A stretch of 64,000 nucleotides of DNA from G963663315 sp965231905 (GCA_965231905.1 CBDDOO010000002.1:558001-622000), one strand, 5' to 3'; numbered from the stretch's first letter, positions 36,000-45,325 are shown. Notes: a model not told the origin generated them from the sequence alone. Program-made: numbers and translations.

Positions 36000-37223
36000 A
36001 TGAACGTTTCCCCTCTGGCGCCGCCCTGTTTCCCTGATCTTGAAGACATATCCGGGGTCCGGTTCTCGGTCGCGGCAGCCGGTATAAAGTACCCGGGCCG
36101 GGATGATCTCATGCTGGCGCGGTTTGAATCCGGTACGACTGTGGCCGGGGTTCTGACCCGATCAAAAACCGCCAGCGCCCCCGTATTAGTATGCCGTGAT
36201 CATTTGAAAGGGGGGCGGGCCGGCGGCTTGATTGTGAATTCGGGTAATGCCAACACGTTTACCGGTCGACTGGGCGAGCGTCATTGTCAGATGATTTGTG
36301 AGGCGGTAGCGGGTTCACTGGGCTGCAGGCTTCAGGAAATTTTTGTCGCCTCCACAGGTGTGATTGGAGAGCCGCTGCCGATGCACAGGATTGAGGAATC
36401 CCTTGGCGGATTGTGCCGCAATTCGCATGCCCGCCTCGAGGATGCGGCGCGCGCGATAATGACCACCGATACGTTTGCGAAAGGGGCGGGTGTCACCAGC
36501 AATATAGGTGATACCCGGGTGCGAATCAACGGAATTGCCAAAGGCTCCGGTATGATCGAGCCGAATATGGCGACCATGCTGGCTTTTGTTTTTACCGATG
36601 CACAAATTCCGGCCCACCTTCTGCAAGCGCTGTTGGAAGACGCGAATGACCGGTCCTTCAACGCCATTACCGTAGATAGTGATACTTCAACCAGCGACAC
36701 CTGTTTATTGTTCGCAACCGGGAAAGCGGGTAATACTCCGCCATCCGGTATTGCAGACGCCTCACTGGATCATTTCAGGCGGGATTTACAGGCATTGATG
36801 CTGGACCTGGCCAAGCAGGTTGTGCGAGACGGGGAAGGCGCAACCAAACTGATCGAGATCCGGGTAACGGGAGCCGAGAATGACTCTGCCGCCAGGGTAA
36901 TCGGAAAATCAATCGCAAACTCACCACTGGTCAAAACGGCAATTGCCGGTGAAGATGCGAACTGGGGGCGAATTGTGATGGCGGCAGGCAAATCGGGAAT
37001 GGAGGTGGACCGGAACAGGCTCGGTATCGGTATAGGAGGTATTGCCATCGCCCGCAATGGCCAGGTGGTTGAGGGTTATGACGAAGACCGGGTTACCGAG
37101 CGCCTGGAAGGACAGACTATCCGGATTGATGTAGATGTCGGCGTCGGAGAAGGCGAATCTGTGGTCTGGACCTGCGATCTGACCCATGGCTATATCACGA
37201 TTAATGCCGACTACCGATCCTGA
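36000..37223 (+). CDS. argJ: Glutamate N-acetyltransferase / ornithine acetyltransferase ArgJ
   Basis: ArgJ recycles the acetyl group from N-acetylornithine to glutamate in arginine synthesis, and may also make acetylglutamate from acetyl-CoA. The 407-residue precursor cleaves itself before the nucleophile Thr192 in the NMATMLAFVFTDA motif. KGSGMIEPNMA and the C-terminal GEDANWGRI and DLTHGYITINADYRS segments are typical. It starts 11 bases after secA and overlaps mutT. The secA-argJ-mutT order is frequent in gammaproteobacteria. Confidence 0.96.
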   Translation: MNVSPLAPPCFPDLEDISGVRFSVAAAGIKYPGRDDLMLARFESGTTVAGVLTRSKTASAPVLVCRDHLKGGRAGGLIVNSGNANTFTGRLGERHCQMICEAVAGSLGCRLQEIFVASTGVIGEPLPMHRIEESLGGLCRNSHARLEDAARAIMTTDTFAKGAGVTSNIGDTRVRINGIAKGSGMIEPNMATMLAFVFTDAQIPAHLLQALLEDANDRSFNAITVDSDTSTSDTCLLFATGKAGNTPPSGIADASLDHFRRDLQALMLDLAKQVVRDGEGATKLIEIRVTGAENDSAARVIGKSIANSPLVKTAIAGEDANWGRIVMAAGKSGMEVDRNRLGIGIGGIAIARNGQVVEGYDEDRVTERLEGQTIRIDVDVGVGEGESVVWTCDLTHGYITINADYRS

Positions 37224-37611
37224 TCGAATCCATGTCTCTGTTGGCGTTCTGCAAAATGCCGCCGGGGAACTCCTGATTCAGCAGCGTTTGCCCGGCCGGC
37301 CATGTGCCGGACAGTGGGAATTTCCGGGCGGGAAAATCGAATTCGGCGAATCAGCGGAAAAAGCGTTGATTCGTGAACTTCGTGAAGAACTCGGTATTGC
37401 CGTGTCCGGTCTTTCCCTGCTTCTGCGCCACCGCCACGATTATCGGCATGCCAGCGTGTTGCTCCATGTTTTTCTGGTGTGGGACTTTCAGGGCCGGGTG
37501 GAAGGGAAGGAGGGGCAGAATATCCAGTGGGAAACCTCCGATGGAATCCGGCAAATGGACGTGTTGGCGGCGGTATATCCGATCTTGTCGGCGCTGGATT
37601 ATTTTCCCTGA
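37204..37611 (+). CDS. mutT: 8-oxo-dGTP diphosphatase MutT
   Basis: MutT removes 8-oxo-dGTP from the nucleotide pool to prevent A:T to C:G transversions. The Nudix box GGKIEFGESAEKALIRELREELGI is complete, preceded by the MutT-type WEFPGGK. ATG 37204 gives 135 residues and overlaps argJ by 20 bases; another in-frame start at 37186 would add six. No ribosome binding site is seen, so translation may depend on argJ. Confidence 0.9.
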   Translation: MPTTDPDRIHVSVGVLQNAAGELLIQQRLPGRPCAGQWEFPGGKIEFGESAEKALIRELREELGIAVSGLSLLLRHRHDYRHASVLLHVFLVWDFQGRVEGKEGQNIQWETSDGIRQMDVLAAVYPILSALDYFP

Positions 37612-37687
37612 AAACCGGGCCATATCTGGAAAACCGCTTGCTTCGGAATGTGTAGTGGTTCAGAATCGGGAAACGACAGGAGAGATC

Positions 37688-38254
37688 ATGAACAGCTACG
37701 TCATTGACACCCATAGTGCGATCAAGGAACTGATATCCGCTGGTTTTCCGGTAAAGCAGGCGGAGGTGGTTACCTCGCTGTTTTCCAGCCGGGAAGCGGA
37801 ACTGGCGACGAAGAACGACCTCAAGGCGGAAATTTCCGAACTGAAGTCGGATCATGCCGAGCTTCGGGCGAACAATGCTGAGCTTCGTGTTGAACTGAAG
37901 GAGGACATCGCCGGACTCAAGGAAGATATATCGGGAATCCGGGAAGATATGTCTGCTCTTCGCACTGAACTCAAGGAAGACATATCGGGGATCAAGGAAG
38001 GTATGTCTGCCCTTCGCACTGAACTCAAGGGCGACATCGCCGAAGTCAAGGGCGACATCGCCGAAGTCAAGGGCGAAATCACCGCACTCAAATCCGGCAA
38101 TGCCGTAGTTCAGGAACAGATCAAGTCTGTTCGTACGGATCTACAGGAACAGATCAAGTCCCTTCGTGTTCAAACCGGGGTTGTTCTGGCGATCTCACTG
38201 GCTACGCTCGCCATGCTGATTCCGGTATTTTTGCAGTTATTTGATTCGCCCTGA
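37688..38254 (+). CDS. Coiled-coil membrane protein, DUF1640/CCDC90-like
   Basis: A 188-residue protein: an N-terminal head (about 1-40, with IKELISAGFPVKQAEVV), a long charged coiled coil (about 45-155) of repeated ELKEDISGI-type units, and one C-terminal transmembrane helix (about 163-182). This head-coil-anchor plan resembles the DUF1640 family, distantly related to mitochondrial MCUR1/CCDC90. Function is unknown. AGGAGAG ends 3 bases before ATG 37688. The DNA of the coil contains fresh tandem duplications: an exact 21-bp unit twice at 38033-38074 and an approximate 54-bp unit upstream. A longer frame upstream overlaps mutT and is rejected. Confidence 0.75.
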   Translation: MNSYVIDTHSAIKELISAGFPVKQAEVVTSLFSSREAELATKNDLKAEISELKSDHAELRANNAELRVELKEDIAGLKEDISGIREDMSALRTELKEDISGIKEGMSALRTELKGDIAEVKGDIAEVKGEITALKSGNAVVQEQIKSVRTDLQEQIKSLRVQTGVVLAISLATLAMLIPVFLQLFDSP

Positions 38255-38269
38255 ATCTTCCGCGCATCA

Positions 38270-38411
38270 CTCCCCTCGCAGACCGGGGAGTCAAATCCGC
38301 AAAGCGGATTTGGTGGGGGGACGAAGGCAGGCACGGAGCCCCGCCCCTACGGGGGACGGAATGCCTCGAACCAGCCCGTCATCGTGCGCCTGCGATCGGG
38401 TTAATGACGGG
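38270..38411. repeat. Structured intergenic repeat element with several hairpins
   Basis: The 277-base gap between the coiled-coil gene and agmatinase holds a dense set of inverted repeats. These are CTCCCC/GGGGAG at 38270-38290, a perfect 9-bp stem CAAATCCGC/GCGGATTTG with loop AAA at 38292-38312, a CCCC/GGGG hairpin near 38344-38355, and CCCGTCAT/ATGACGGG at 38375-38411. The central GGCACGGAGCCCCGCCCC (from 38330) closely matches a segment near the right end of the window (from 63694). It looks like a dispersed REP-like element; the first two hairpins might also end transcription of the upstream gene. Confidence 0.5.
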
Positions 38412-38531
38412 AGGTGCGGGAATTGACGCGGGTTGTTGAGTGGGGGAGTTGTGTTTAAAGTAAAGATAAAACTCGATTTGACGGATTTGCCTTGATAAAC
38501 TCCTGAATCCGATTTACCGGCTACATGCAAG

Positions 38532-39488
38532 ATGGCAGATCATATCGACCAGGCATTTACCGCGGACTCCCTGAGCGGAGTCAACCCGGAACCAACCTAT
38601 TCCGGGGCATTGAGCTTTGCCCGGCGCCGGTACTCGAAAGACTTGTCCGACGCAGAGCTTGCGATAACGGGGATTCCGTTCGATACCGCGACGACCAATC
38701 GTCCCGGTACGCGGTTTGGTCCGCGCGGGATTCGGGCGGCCTCTGTGGAAATCGCCTGGCAACGGAACTGGCCCTGGGAATTCGATGCGTTTGCGTTGCT
38801 GAAAATTGTGGACTATGGAGATTGCCTGTTTGATCACGGCCGCCCTGAAGCCGTTCCCGACCGGATTCAGGCTCATATCGAATCGATCCTCAAGACGGAT
38901 ACGGCGACGCTGACTCTGGGCGGCGATCATTTCATTACGCTGCCGGTATTGCGTGCCCACGTCAAGAAACATGGTCCGGTATCGTTATTGCATTTTGATG
39001 CTCATACGGATACCTGGGATGATGAAGAGGGGCGGATAGACCACGGCACGATGTTCTTCCACGCCGTGAAGGAAGGGCTGGTCATCCCGGAAGAGTCTGT
39101 CCAGGTGGGGATACGAACGACCAACGACGCGCCTCTTGGCTTCCATATTTTTGATGCCGGCTGGATTCATGTCAACGGTGTCGACGCTCTGGTCCGGCAG
39201 ATCCGGGAAATCCTCAAGAACCGGAAAACCTACCTGACTTTTGATATTGATTGCGTAGATCCGGCTTTTGCTCCGGGCACGGGTACACCGGTCTGCGGGG
39301 GGTTGAGTTCAGCCCAGGCGTTACAGATTCTTCGTAGTCTGAGAGGCCTTGACCTGGTGGGAATGGACCTGGTGGAGGTTTCCCCGCCTTATGACCAAGC
39401 AGAGATTACATCGTTGCTCGGCGCTTCTATCGCTTATGATTTCATCGCGTTGTATGCGGCCAGACATAAACTGGGAGAAAGGCTCTGA
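38532..39488 (+). CDS. speB: Agmatinase / ureohydrolase family
   Basis: A 318-residue ureohydrolase, most like agmatinase, which splits agmatine to putrescine and urea. The manganese ligands are all present: His133 in GGDHF, Asp156, His158 and Asp160 in FDAHTDT, and Asp238 and Asp240 in TFDIDCVDPAFAPGTGTP. The agmatinase-like N-terminus (GIPFDTATTNRPGTRFGPRGIR) supports SpeB over arginase. Guanidinobutyrase or guanidinopropionase remain possible, since these share all motifs and no speA is nearby. It converges with ispE across 13 bases. Confidence 0.85.
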   Translation: MADHIDQAFTADSLSGVNPEPTYSGALSFARRRYSKDLSDAELAITGIPFDTATTNRPGTRFGPRGIRAASVEIAWQRNWPWEFDAFALLKIVDYGDCLFDHGRPEAVPDRIQAHIESILKTDTATLTLGGDHFITLPVLRAHVKKHGPVSLLHFDAHTDTWDDEEGRIDHGTMFFHAVKEGLVIPEESVQVGIRTTNDAPLGFHIFDAGWIHVNGVDALVRQIREILKNRKTYLTFDIDCVDPAFAPGTGTPVCGGLSSAQALQILRSLRGLDLVGMDLVEVSPPYDQAEITSLLGASIAYDFIALYAARHKLGERL

Positions 39489-39501
39489 GTCATTCAGTGA
39501 T

Positions 39502-40350
39502 TCAGTGATTACAGATGTCGTTCAGGCCGCGGGCCACTATGCAATGGAGGTGGTCAGGCAGCCGGTCCCGGATTCGTCTTGCCACTCCCGCCGATTCGCA
39601 TTGAAGGAAAACTGAAGCGCCGCTGCCGTTCATTCTGGCCTTGCCGTACTGATTGAGTATTGCAAAGGCCTCTTCAATTTCGGGGTACAGGCTTCTGGAT
39701 ACGGTTTCCAGATCATTACAGACCTTGCCCTGGTCAAATTCGGGCTTTGAGACAGGCGGGTGGTTGCGGCAAAGGCCGGGGTGTTGAAAAACGGCCTGGG
39801 TGGAGGCGGCCACTTCAGGAATACAGATACAGTACCAATGTGGTTCAGGGTCGAATCGTTCAAACTCATCACCGACTCCTGTGGCCCAGCATGAATGTCC
39901 GTAAATGAAGACCGGCACATCGGCGCCCAGTTGTTTCGCTAACGGCAGCAGTTCAGGCCGCGTCAGATGCAGTCCCCACAATCGGTTCAATGCGAGCAGT
40001 GTGGTTGCGGCATTCGAGCTGCCACCCCCCATGCCTGAGCCGGGCGGGATGACCTTGGTCAGGGTTATCCGGACCCCGGCCGGATTTTTCAGTCCCCGGC
40101 TCGAAGCCAGCAGTTCTGATGAGCGGATGATCAGGTCGGATTGAGGCAAGGCATAAGGGTGATCGTCAACACGGATGATTCCCGGCTCACCGGTTAACTC
40201 GAATCTCAATAAATCGTGGAAATCAAGGAACTGGAAAACGGTTTCCAGTTCATGGTAACCATCGTCGCGTTTCCCGGTAACATGCAGAAACAGGTTGATT
40301 TTCGCGGGTGACCGCAAGACCAGGGAATCGGGAAGTTTTCCAGGAGTCAT
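39502..40350 (-). CDS. ispE: 4-diphosphocytidyl-2-C-methyl-D-erythritol kinase
   Basis: IspE is the GHMP-family kinase of the MEP pathway for isoprenoid precursors. The 282-residue protein has SPAKINLFLHVTGKRDDGYHEL at its start, the ATP loop KVIPPGSGMGGGSSNAA and MNGSGASVF near the end. Its start codon overlaps the lolB stop; the TPR-lolB-ispE order matches Pseudomonas. The usual downstream prs and tRNA-Gln are absent. Confidence 0.96.
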   Translation of the reverse strand: MTPGKLPDSLVLRSPAKINLFLHVTGKRDDGYHELETVFQFLDFHDLLRFELTGEPGIIRVDDHPYALPQSDLIIRSSELLASSRGLKNPAGVRITLTKVIPPGSGMGGGSSNAATTLLALNRLWGLHLTRPELLPLAKQLGADVPVFIYGHSCWATGVGDEFERFDPEPHWYCICIPEVAASTQAVFQHPGLCRNHPPVSKPEFDQGKVCNDLETVSRSLYPEIEEAFAILNQYGKARMNGSGASVFLQCESAGVARRIRDRLPDHLHCIVARGLNDICNH

Positions 40351-41039
40351 TATTGAATCGACAGCGACTGGATATCACGCCAGTTTTTAAGGACAATCCG
40401 GATCCTTAATTCATTGCCCAGGTAATTCCCGTCCTCGTCAAAAAACTCAACTTCCCCCGGTAGCGAGGTAATCGTGAATTTACGCGGCAGTGAGAATCTC
40501 AAAACGGATTGATATTGATTGTATTCAACGCGCCAGATGCCTTGATTGAAACTCATCAGGCGTCCGGACGTATTGATTATTATATCGCTCGCGTCCTCCC
40601 CCGGCAGTCCGCGGGACCACATCGCCATTTCATCAAAAGGAATGTGCCAACCCAGTCGTTCATACAGGACCTGTTCGGCGGATTCGCCATGGATCACCCG
40701 TCCCCGGGCATCCCTCAACGTCGCGGAAGTTGAGGATGCTTCAATGAGAACCCGACCTCCACCGAACGGGCCGTATAATTCGATGTTCTGTTCAGGGGGC
40801 GCATACAACCAGTTTAATGTCGCAGAACCTCCCCTGGCGCCGACCCTGACTCCTATCTTGCCCTTTAACGACCAACCCGATATTCGGGCATGGATTGACT
40901 GATGCTGATGCCAGAGCCGCAGACGCTGGTCTTCGGACGCCGATTTATGTTCCGGCATTGCGGTGCAGCCAGACAGAACAGCAATCAAAACGATTGCGAA
41001 TATTCCGGGGAGGGTTCTGTTACTGCGAGAGTCGTTCAA
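40350..41039 (-). CDS. lolB: Outer membrane lipoprotein receptor LolB
   Basis: LolB accepts lipoproteins from LolA and inserts them in the outer membrane. The 229-residue precursor has a lipoprotein signal with lipobox LSGC (Cys25). The mature part shows ISGWSLKGKIGVR and LYGPFGGGRVLIE with the typical half-barrel pattern. It overlaps the upstream TPR gene by 20 bases and abuts ispE, an arrangement conserved in gammaproteobacteria, which strengthens the call for this poorly conserved family. Confidence 0.92.
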   Translation of the reverse strand: MNDSRSNRTLPGIFAIVLIAVLSGCTAMPEHKSASEDQRLRLWHQHQSIHARISGWSLKGKIGVRVGARGGSATLNWLYAPPEQNIELYGPFGGGRVLIEASSTSATLRDARGRVIHGESAEQVLYERLGWHIPFDEMAMWSRGLPGEDASDIIINTSGRLMSFNQGIWRVEYNQYQSVLRFSLPRKFTITSLPGEVEFFDEDGNYLGNELRIRIVLKNWRDIQSLSIQ

Positions 41040-42777
41040 TGGTTTGTTTCAGAACTCCGTTCCCAGGGTCCCATTCAATCCCTTTTTCCCAGATTTTACG
41101 GGCTTCCTCCCTGTTTCCGGTGGCCCACAGTACTTCACCAAGATGTGCGGCAATTTCCGCGTCCTGACGCGCGTCCAGAGCGAGCATAAGGTAGTTAATG
41201 GCCGTGCTGTTGTTGCCCAGTCGAAAATGAACCCAGCCCATACTGTCGAGAATGAACGGATTGTCCGGCAGCAGGGCATTGGCTTTTTCAATCAGGGCCA
41301 TCGCCTCTTCAAGCCGGTCGGTCTTGTCAGCGAGGGTATAACCAAAAGCGTTATAGGCATGGGCGTTGTCCGGTTCTATTTCGATCAACTTGCGCATGTC
41401 CCGCTCGTGCAGGTCGATCCGGTTCATTTTTGCGGTTACCAGGCCACGGTTGTAAAGCAGGTCCGGATGATCCGGAAACCGTTTTAACCCCTCATCCAGC
41501 ACTTGTTTCGATTGATCATAGCGATCATATTCCCTCAGCAGTAAATCCTGTTGCAATATCAGGCGGATTCTGTCTTCATCAGAGACCACATCAATTTGTT
41601 GCAGGTGCCGGATCCCCGCGTCCACTTCATATCGTTTTGCCAGAATGACCGCCAGTCTGATCTGTGCATCCAGATAATATTGCCATGAGGTCACGCCGTA
41701 CAGGTAGCTTGACGCCGCCACGTAATCACCCTGGCTGTATTCGATGTCAGAAAGGTAAATTCGGACCTGGCTGTTGGTTGGGTCCAGCCGCAGATACCGG
41801 ACAAAATAATCCCGCGAGTTGGCCAGGTCACCCTTTTCAAAATAGATGACTGCGATCGTAAAAAGCGCTTCCAGTGCGTCCGGATTCGTGTCCAGCGCGA
41901 TGTTTAACTGCTCAAGCGCCAGGTTCACATCGCCATTTTCGATCAGGCGGCGCACAAATTGCAAGCGGAACCGGAGGTGTCCGGGATAGGCTTCCAGATG
42001 CTCCATTGCAAACCGGTTGGCATATCTGCCTGCCGCAGTATTATGGTCGAAGGCAGAGTTTTCGTTGCCGCCATAGTAGAGTTGGACCAGGAGCAAAGTC
42101 GCGGGAAATTCCCAGTCAGGCTCGAGCGCCAGAACCCGGTTCAGTTGTTCGACATACCGCTCGGGCTGATTCTGATTTGCGGCGAGATGCGCAGCCGTGA
42201 GCTGTAACGCCGCGCTGTCAGGCCGGGATTCGACCAGCTTGCGGAATGAGTCGGACAAATCAGCATTCTTCGCGGAAGTAAATAATTCGGCGACAGCCTG
42301 AAAAACGGCGCCATGACTCCGGTTGCATTTTTCTGTCAGGTCAGCAAGCAGATCAAGACCCGGGCCAGTTTCACCAAGCCGGAAATGGGCCCTGGCAACA
42401 TCGATGGCAGCCAGGTAATCATCCGGTTCAAATGGTTCCAGTAATCGGGCCAGGTCAATTGCCTGTTGAAATTCCTGGTTGTCCAGGGCTATCCTGATTG
42501 ATTCGGAGACCAGACGGCGGTCCCGGGATTGCCAGGCTGCCTGGGAGATGTACTCAAGCGCGGTTTCAGGCTGATTCCGTTGCGCCGCCACGAGCGCCAC
42601 GATTACGTTATGGAGCAGTTCAGTATCCGGTTGCGGCGGGTTCCGGGTTGCTCCGACTTTGTCTTCCTGTATGCCTGTCCAGTTCGTATGGCATCCCCAA
42701 AGCGTTACAAACAGTCCGGCGAGGATTACGTTCCTGAACGCTCTGATTGGAAGAAATGCTGGAGTATAAGGCGCCAT
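41020..42777 (-). CDS. Tetratricopeptide repeat lipoprotein upstream of lolB
   Basis: A 585-residue protein made almost wholly of TPR-like helix pairs after an N-terminal signal segment ending in LWGC (Cys30), a plausible lipobox. C-terminal repeats such as AHAYNAFGYTLADKTDRLEEAMALIEKA are clear TPRs. The homologous position in Pseudomonas (between hemA and lolB) is occupied by a TPR protein of similar size. Its exact role is not known to me; the linkage to lolB suggests an envelope function. The gene is divergent from hemA across 189 bases. Confidence 0.82.
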   Translation of the reverse strand: MAPYTPAFLPIRAFRNVILAGLFVTLWGCHTNWTGIQEDKVGATRNPPQPDTELLHNVIVALVAAQRNQPETALEYISQAAWQSRDRRLVSESIRIALDNQEFQQAIDLARLLEPFEPDDYLAAIDVARAHFRLGETGPGLDLLADLTEKCNRSHGAVFQAVAELFTSAKNADLSDSFRKLVESRPDSAALQLTAAHLAANQNQPERYVEQLNRVLALEPDWEFPATLLLVQLYYGGNENSAFDHNTAAGRYANRFAMEHLEAYPGHLRFRLQFVRRLIENGDVNLALEQLNIALDTNPDALEALFTIAVIYFEKGDLANSRDYFVRYLRLDPTNSQVRIYLSDIEYSQGDYVAASSYLYGVTSWQYYLDAQIRLAVILAKRYEVDAGIRHLQQIDVVSDEDRIRLILQQDLLLREYDRYDQSKQVLDEGLKRFPDHPDLLYNRGLVTAKMNRIDLHERDMRKLIEIEPDNAHAYNAFGYTLADKTDRLEEAMALIEKANALLPDNPFILDSMGWVHFRLGNNSTAINYLMLALDARQDAEIAAHLGEVLWATGNREEARKIWEKGIEWDPGNGVLKQTIERLSQ

Positions 42778-42848
42778 TAATATCTGATGGGTCGCAAGAT
42801 CAAGGGTTTGAGCCTGTCAGTAATTCGTATACAGGTTCGCTCAAAAGC

Positions 42849-42898
42849 GATTTATTTGTCGAACCACATTATAATATGCGACTGTGTTGATTTATTTG
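42849..42898. promoter_or_regulatory. Divergent control region of hemA and TPR-lolB-ispE with direct repeats
   Basis: The 189-base divergent gap contains a TATAAT at 42870-42875, overlapped by ATTATA (a -10 on the other strand) at 42868-42873. Identical GATTTATTTG copies at 42849-42858 and 42889-42898 are exactly 40 bp apart and flank this -10 pair. No consensus -35 boxes were seen. The repeats could be regulator half-sites. Confidence 0.3.
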
Positions 42899-42966
42899 CA
42901 ACAATTTTTACACCTTGATTTTCCCGCAATCCGATAAAACTGACATCTTCAGTTCAATGTAGAACC

Positions 42967-44214
42967 ATGCACCTGCTGGCATTAGGATTGAATCATAATA
43001 CGGCCCCCATCGAAGTAAGGGAGAGGGCCGCATTCAGCTCGGACCTGGTCCAGCAGGCGCTCACTGAGCTGACCGGGAAAGTGGGCGCCAGTGAAGCCAC
43101 CATATTGTCTACCTGTAACCGTACCGAAATCTACTGTCGGCAGGAACGGGGTAATCCAGGAGAGATCCTTGCCTGGTTATCCGGCTACAGCGGGCTTGAA
43201 GCCTCGGTCCTGAAGGAGATCGTCTATCAGTTCCCGGACGAAGAAGCCGTCAAGCATGCCTTCAGGGTGGCGTCCGGCCTTGATTCGATGGTGCTGGGTG
43301 AACCCCAGATTCTGGGCCAGATGAAAGACGCTTTCCAGACAGCGGTCAGGGTGGGGGCCACCGGCAAGATTCTGAATCGGCTGTTCCAGCATACCTTCAA
43401 TGTGGCCAAGCTGGTCAGGACCGATACCAATATCGGCGCGAACGCGGTTTCCGTCGCGTATTCGGGGGTCAGCCTGGCGAAACGGGTATTTACCCGACTG
43501 GAAGATCAAACCGTATTGTTGATTGGCGCCGGAGAAATGATTGAACTGGTTGCCCGCCATCTGAAACAGAATCGGGTCCGGCATATCATTATTGCCAATC
43601 GTTCAATAAAAAGAGCGCAGACCCTGGTCAGGGAAGTGGGCAGCGAAGCGATCTCCCTGGCGCAAATTCCTGTTCGATTGCCGGAAGCGGATATCGTGGT
43701 GACCTCCACCGCCAGCGCTTTGCCGATTCTCGGTAAAGGCGCCATTGAAGCCGCGTTGAAGAAAAGGAAACATGCTCCGATGTTCATTCTTGATCTGGCG
43801 GTGCCGCGGGACGTCGAGGCTGAAGTGGCCCGGTTGAAAGACGCATACCTGTATACTGTTGATGATTTGAGGTCGATTGTTGACGAGAACAGGACGATGC
43901 GTTTGCAGGCTTCTTCAAGAGCCGAAAATATTGTCGACTTCCAGGTCGTCAAATTCATGCGCTGGATGCGCTCCCTGGATTCGGTTCCGGCCATTGTGTC
44001 TTTCAGGGAAGGACTGGATGATCTGAAGCAGGCAGAACTCGCGCGCGCGCTCAAAAGACTGGAAAACGGGACCGATCCTGTCCGGGTGGTCGAGCAGCTT
44101 GCGCGTGACCTGATCAACAAGGTAGCCCATCATCCCAGCCAGGTCATCAATCAGGCCGATATGGAAGAAGACGCGAGTGTGATTGCAGCCGCCAGGAAGT
44201 TATTCAATCTATAA
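42967..44214 (+). CDS. hemA: Glutamyl-tRNA reductase
   Basis: HemA makes glutamate-1-semialdehyde from glutamyl-tRNA, the first step of tetrapyrrole synthesis by the C5 pathway. The 415-residue protein (E. coli 418) has GLNHNTAPIEVRER, catalytic Cys50 in LSTCNRTEIYC, the FRVASGLDSMVLGEPQILGQ signature, a Rossmann LLIGAGEMIELVARHL and the helical dimer domain at the C-terminus. It precedes prfA and prmC as in most gammaproteobacteria. Confidence 0.97.
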   Translation: MHLLALGLNHNTAPIEVRERAAFSSDLVQQALTELTGKVGASEATILSTCNRTEIYCRQERGNPGEILAWLSGYSGLEASVLKEIVYQFPDEEAVKHAFRVASGLDSMVLGEPQILGQMKDAFQTAVRVGATGKILNRLFQHTFNVAKLVRTDTNIGANAVSVAYSGVSLAKRVFTRLEDQTVLLIGAGEMIELVARHLKQNRVRHIIIANRSIKRAQTLVREVGSEAISLAQIPVRLPEADIVVTSTASALPILGKGAIEAALKKRKHAPMFILDLAVPRDVEAEVARLKDAYLYTVDDLRSIVDENRTMRLQASSRAENIVDFQVVKFMRWMRSLDSVPAIVSFREGLDDLKQAELARALKRLENGTDPVRVVEQLARDLINKVAHHPSQVINQADMEEDASVIAAARKLFNL

Positions 44215-44239
44215 TCGTTGTCCTGTCGCTTTTCTTGCA

Positions 44240-45325
44240 ATGCACCCTTCCATCCAGCAAAAGTTACTCCAGGTTATGGATCGTCATGAAGAGATCAATG
44301 CGCTTTTGTCCGATCCCGATATTATTGTCAACCAGAACCGGTTCCGCAATTTGTCGATTGAATTGTCGGAAATACTGCCGGTTGTCGAAGCGTTTGAAAC
44401 CTGGAGGAAGCTGGATGATGAAATCACTGAAACACGGACCATGATGGAGGATTCAGACAGCTTGATACGGGATATGGCGAGAGAGGAATTACCCGGTCTG
44501 GAGCAATCCATGGAGACCTGTGAAGGCAGCCTGCAGCAGCTTTTGTTGACCCGGAACCCGAACGATTCCAGGAATATTTTTCTTGAGATCAGAGCGGGAA
44601 CCGGCGGTGATGAGGCCGCGCTGTTCGCCGGTGATCTTTTCAAAATGTATTATTCCTACGCGGAAAGCCGACAGTGGAAAGTGGAGGTGATGAGCAGCAG
44701 TGAAGGAGAACATGGAGGATACAAGGAAATTATCGCCAGAATAGAGGGGCTGGGCGCTTATTCGAGACTGAAATTTGAATCGGGCGCCCACCGGGTGCAG
44801 CGTGTACCGGAAACCGAGTCCCAGGGGCGTATCCATACTTCGGCGTGTACGGTCGCAGTCATGCCGGAAGCGGATGAAATGGATGAAGTCGAGATTGACC
44901 CTTCGGATATTCGTGTCGATACATTCAGGGCATCGGGGGCAGGGGGGCAGCATGTCAACAAAACCGACTCCGCCATACGCCTCACCCATTTGCCGACCGG
45001 GGTTGTGGTTGAATGTCAGGATGAACGGTCCCAGCACAAGAATCGGGCGCGCGCAATGGCCGTGTTGAAATCCCGCTTGCTGGAAGCGCAAATTCAACAG
45101 CGCCAGCGTGAACAGGCCAGCGCCCGAAAGTCACTGGTGGGCAGTGGTGATCGGTCTGAACGTATCCGGACCTACAATTTCCCGCAGGGGAGAATCACCG
45201 ACCACCGCATTAATCTGACGTTATACAAGCTGGATGAGGCGCTCAAGGGGCGTATTGATCCGATTATTGTGCCGTTGATCTCCGCGCATCAGGCACACCT
45301 TCTGGCAGATTTGAATCAGGCCTGA
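44240..45325 (+). CDS. prfA: Peptide chain release factor 1
   Basis: RF1 reads UAA and UAG and triggers peptide release. The 361-residue protein has the catalytic GGQ at 235-237 (ASGAGGQHVN), which is methylated by the product of the next gene. The stop-codon reading tripeptide is Pro-Glu-Thr at 190-192 (VPETESQGR), a variant of the E. coli Pro-Ala-Thr within the PxT consensus. ATG 44240 is used; the open frame upstream overlaps hemA and lacks homology. Confidence 0.97.
   Translation: MHPSIQQKLLQVMDRHEEINALLSDPDIIVNQNRFRNLSIELSEILPVVEAFETWRKLDDEITETRTMMEDSDSLIRDMAREELPGLEQSMETCEGSLQQLLLTRNPNDSRNIFLEIRAGTGGDEAALFAGDLFKMYYSYAESRQWKVEVMSSSEGEHGGYKEIIARIEGLGAYSRLKFESGAHRVQRVPETESQGRIHTSACTVAVMPEADEMDEVEIDPSDIRVDTFRASGAGGQHVNKTDSAIRLTHLPTGVVVECQDERSQHKNRARAMAVLKSRLLEAQIQQRQREQASARKSLVGSGDRSERIRTYNFPQGRITDHRINLTLYKLDEALKGRIDPIIVPLISAHQAHLLADLNQA

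Noticed and set aside
37373..37687. Upstream extension of the coiled-coil protein through mutT
   Set aside because: It overlaps mutT in another frame; ATG 37688 has a strong ribosome binding site.
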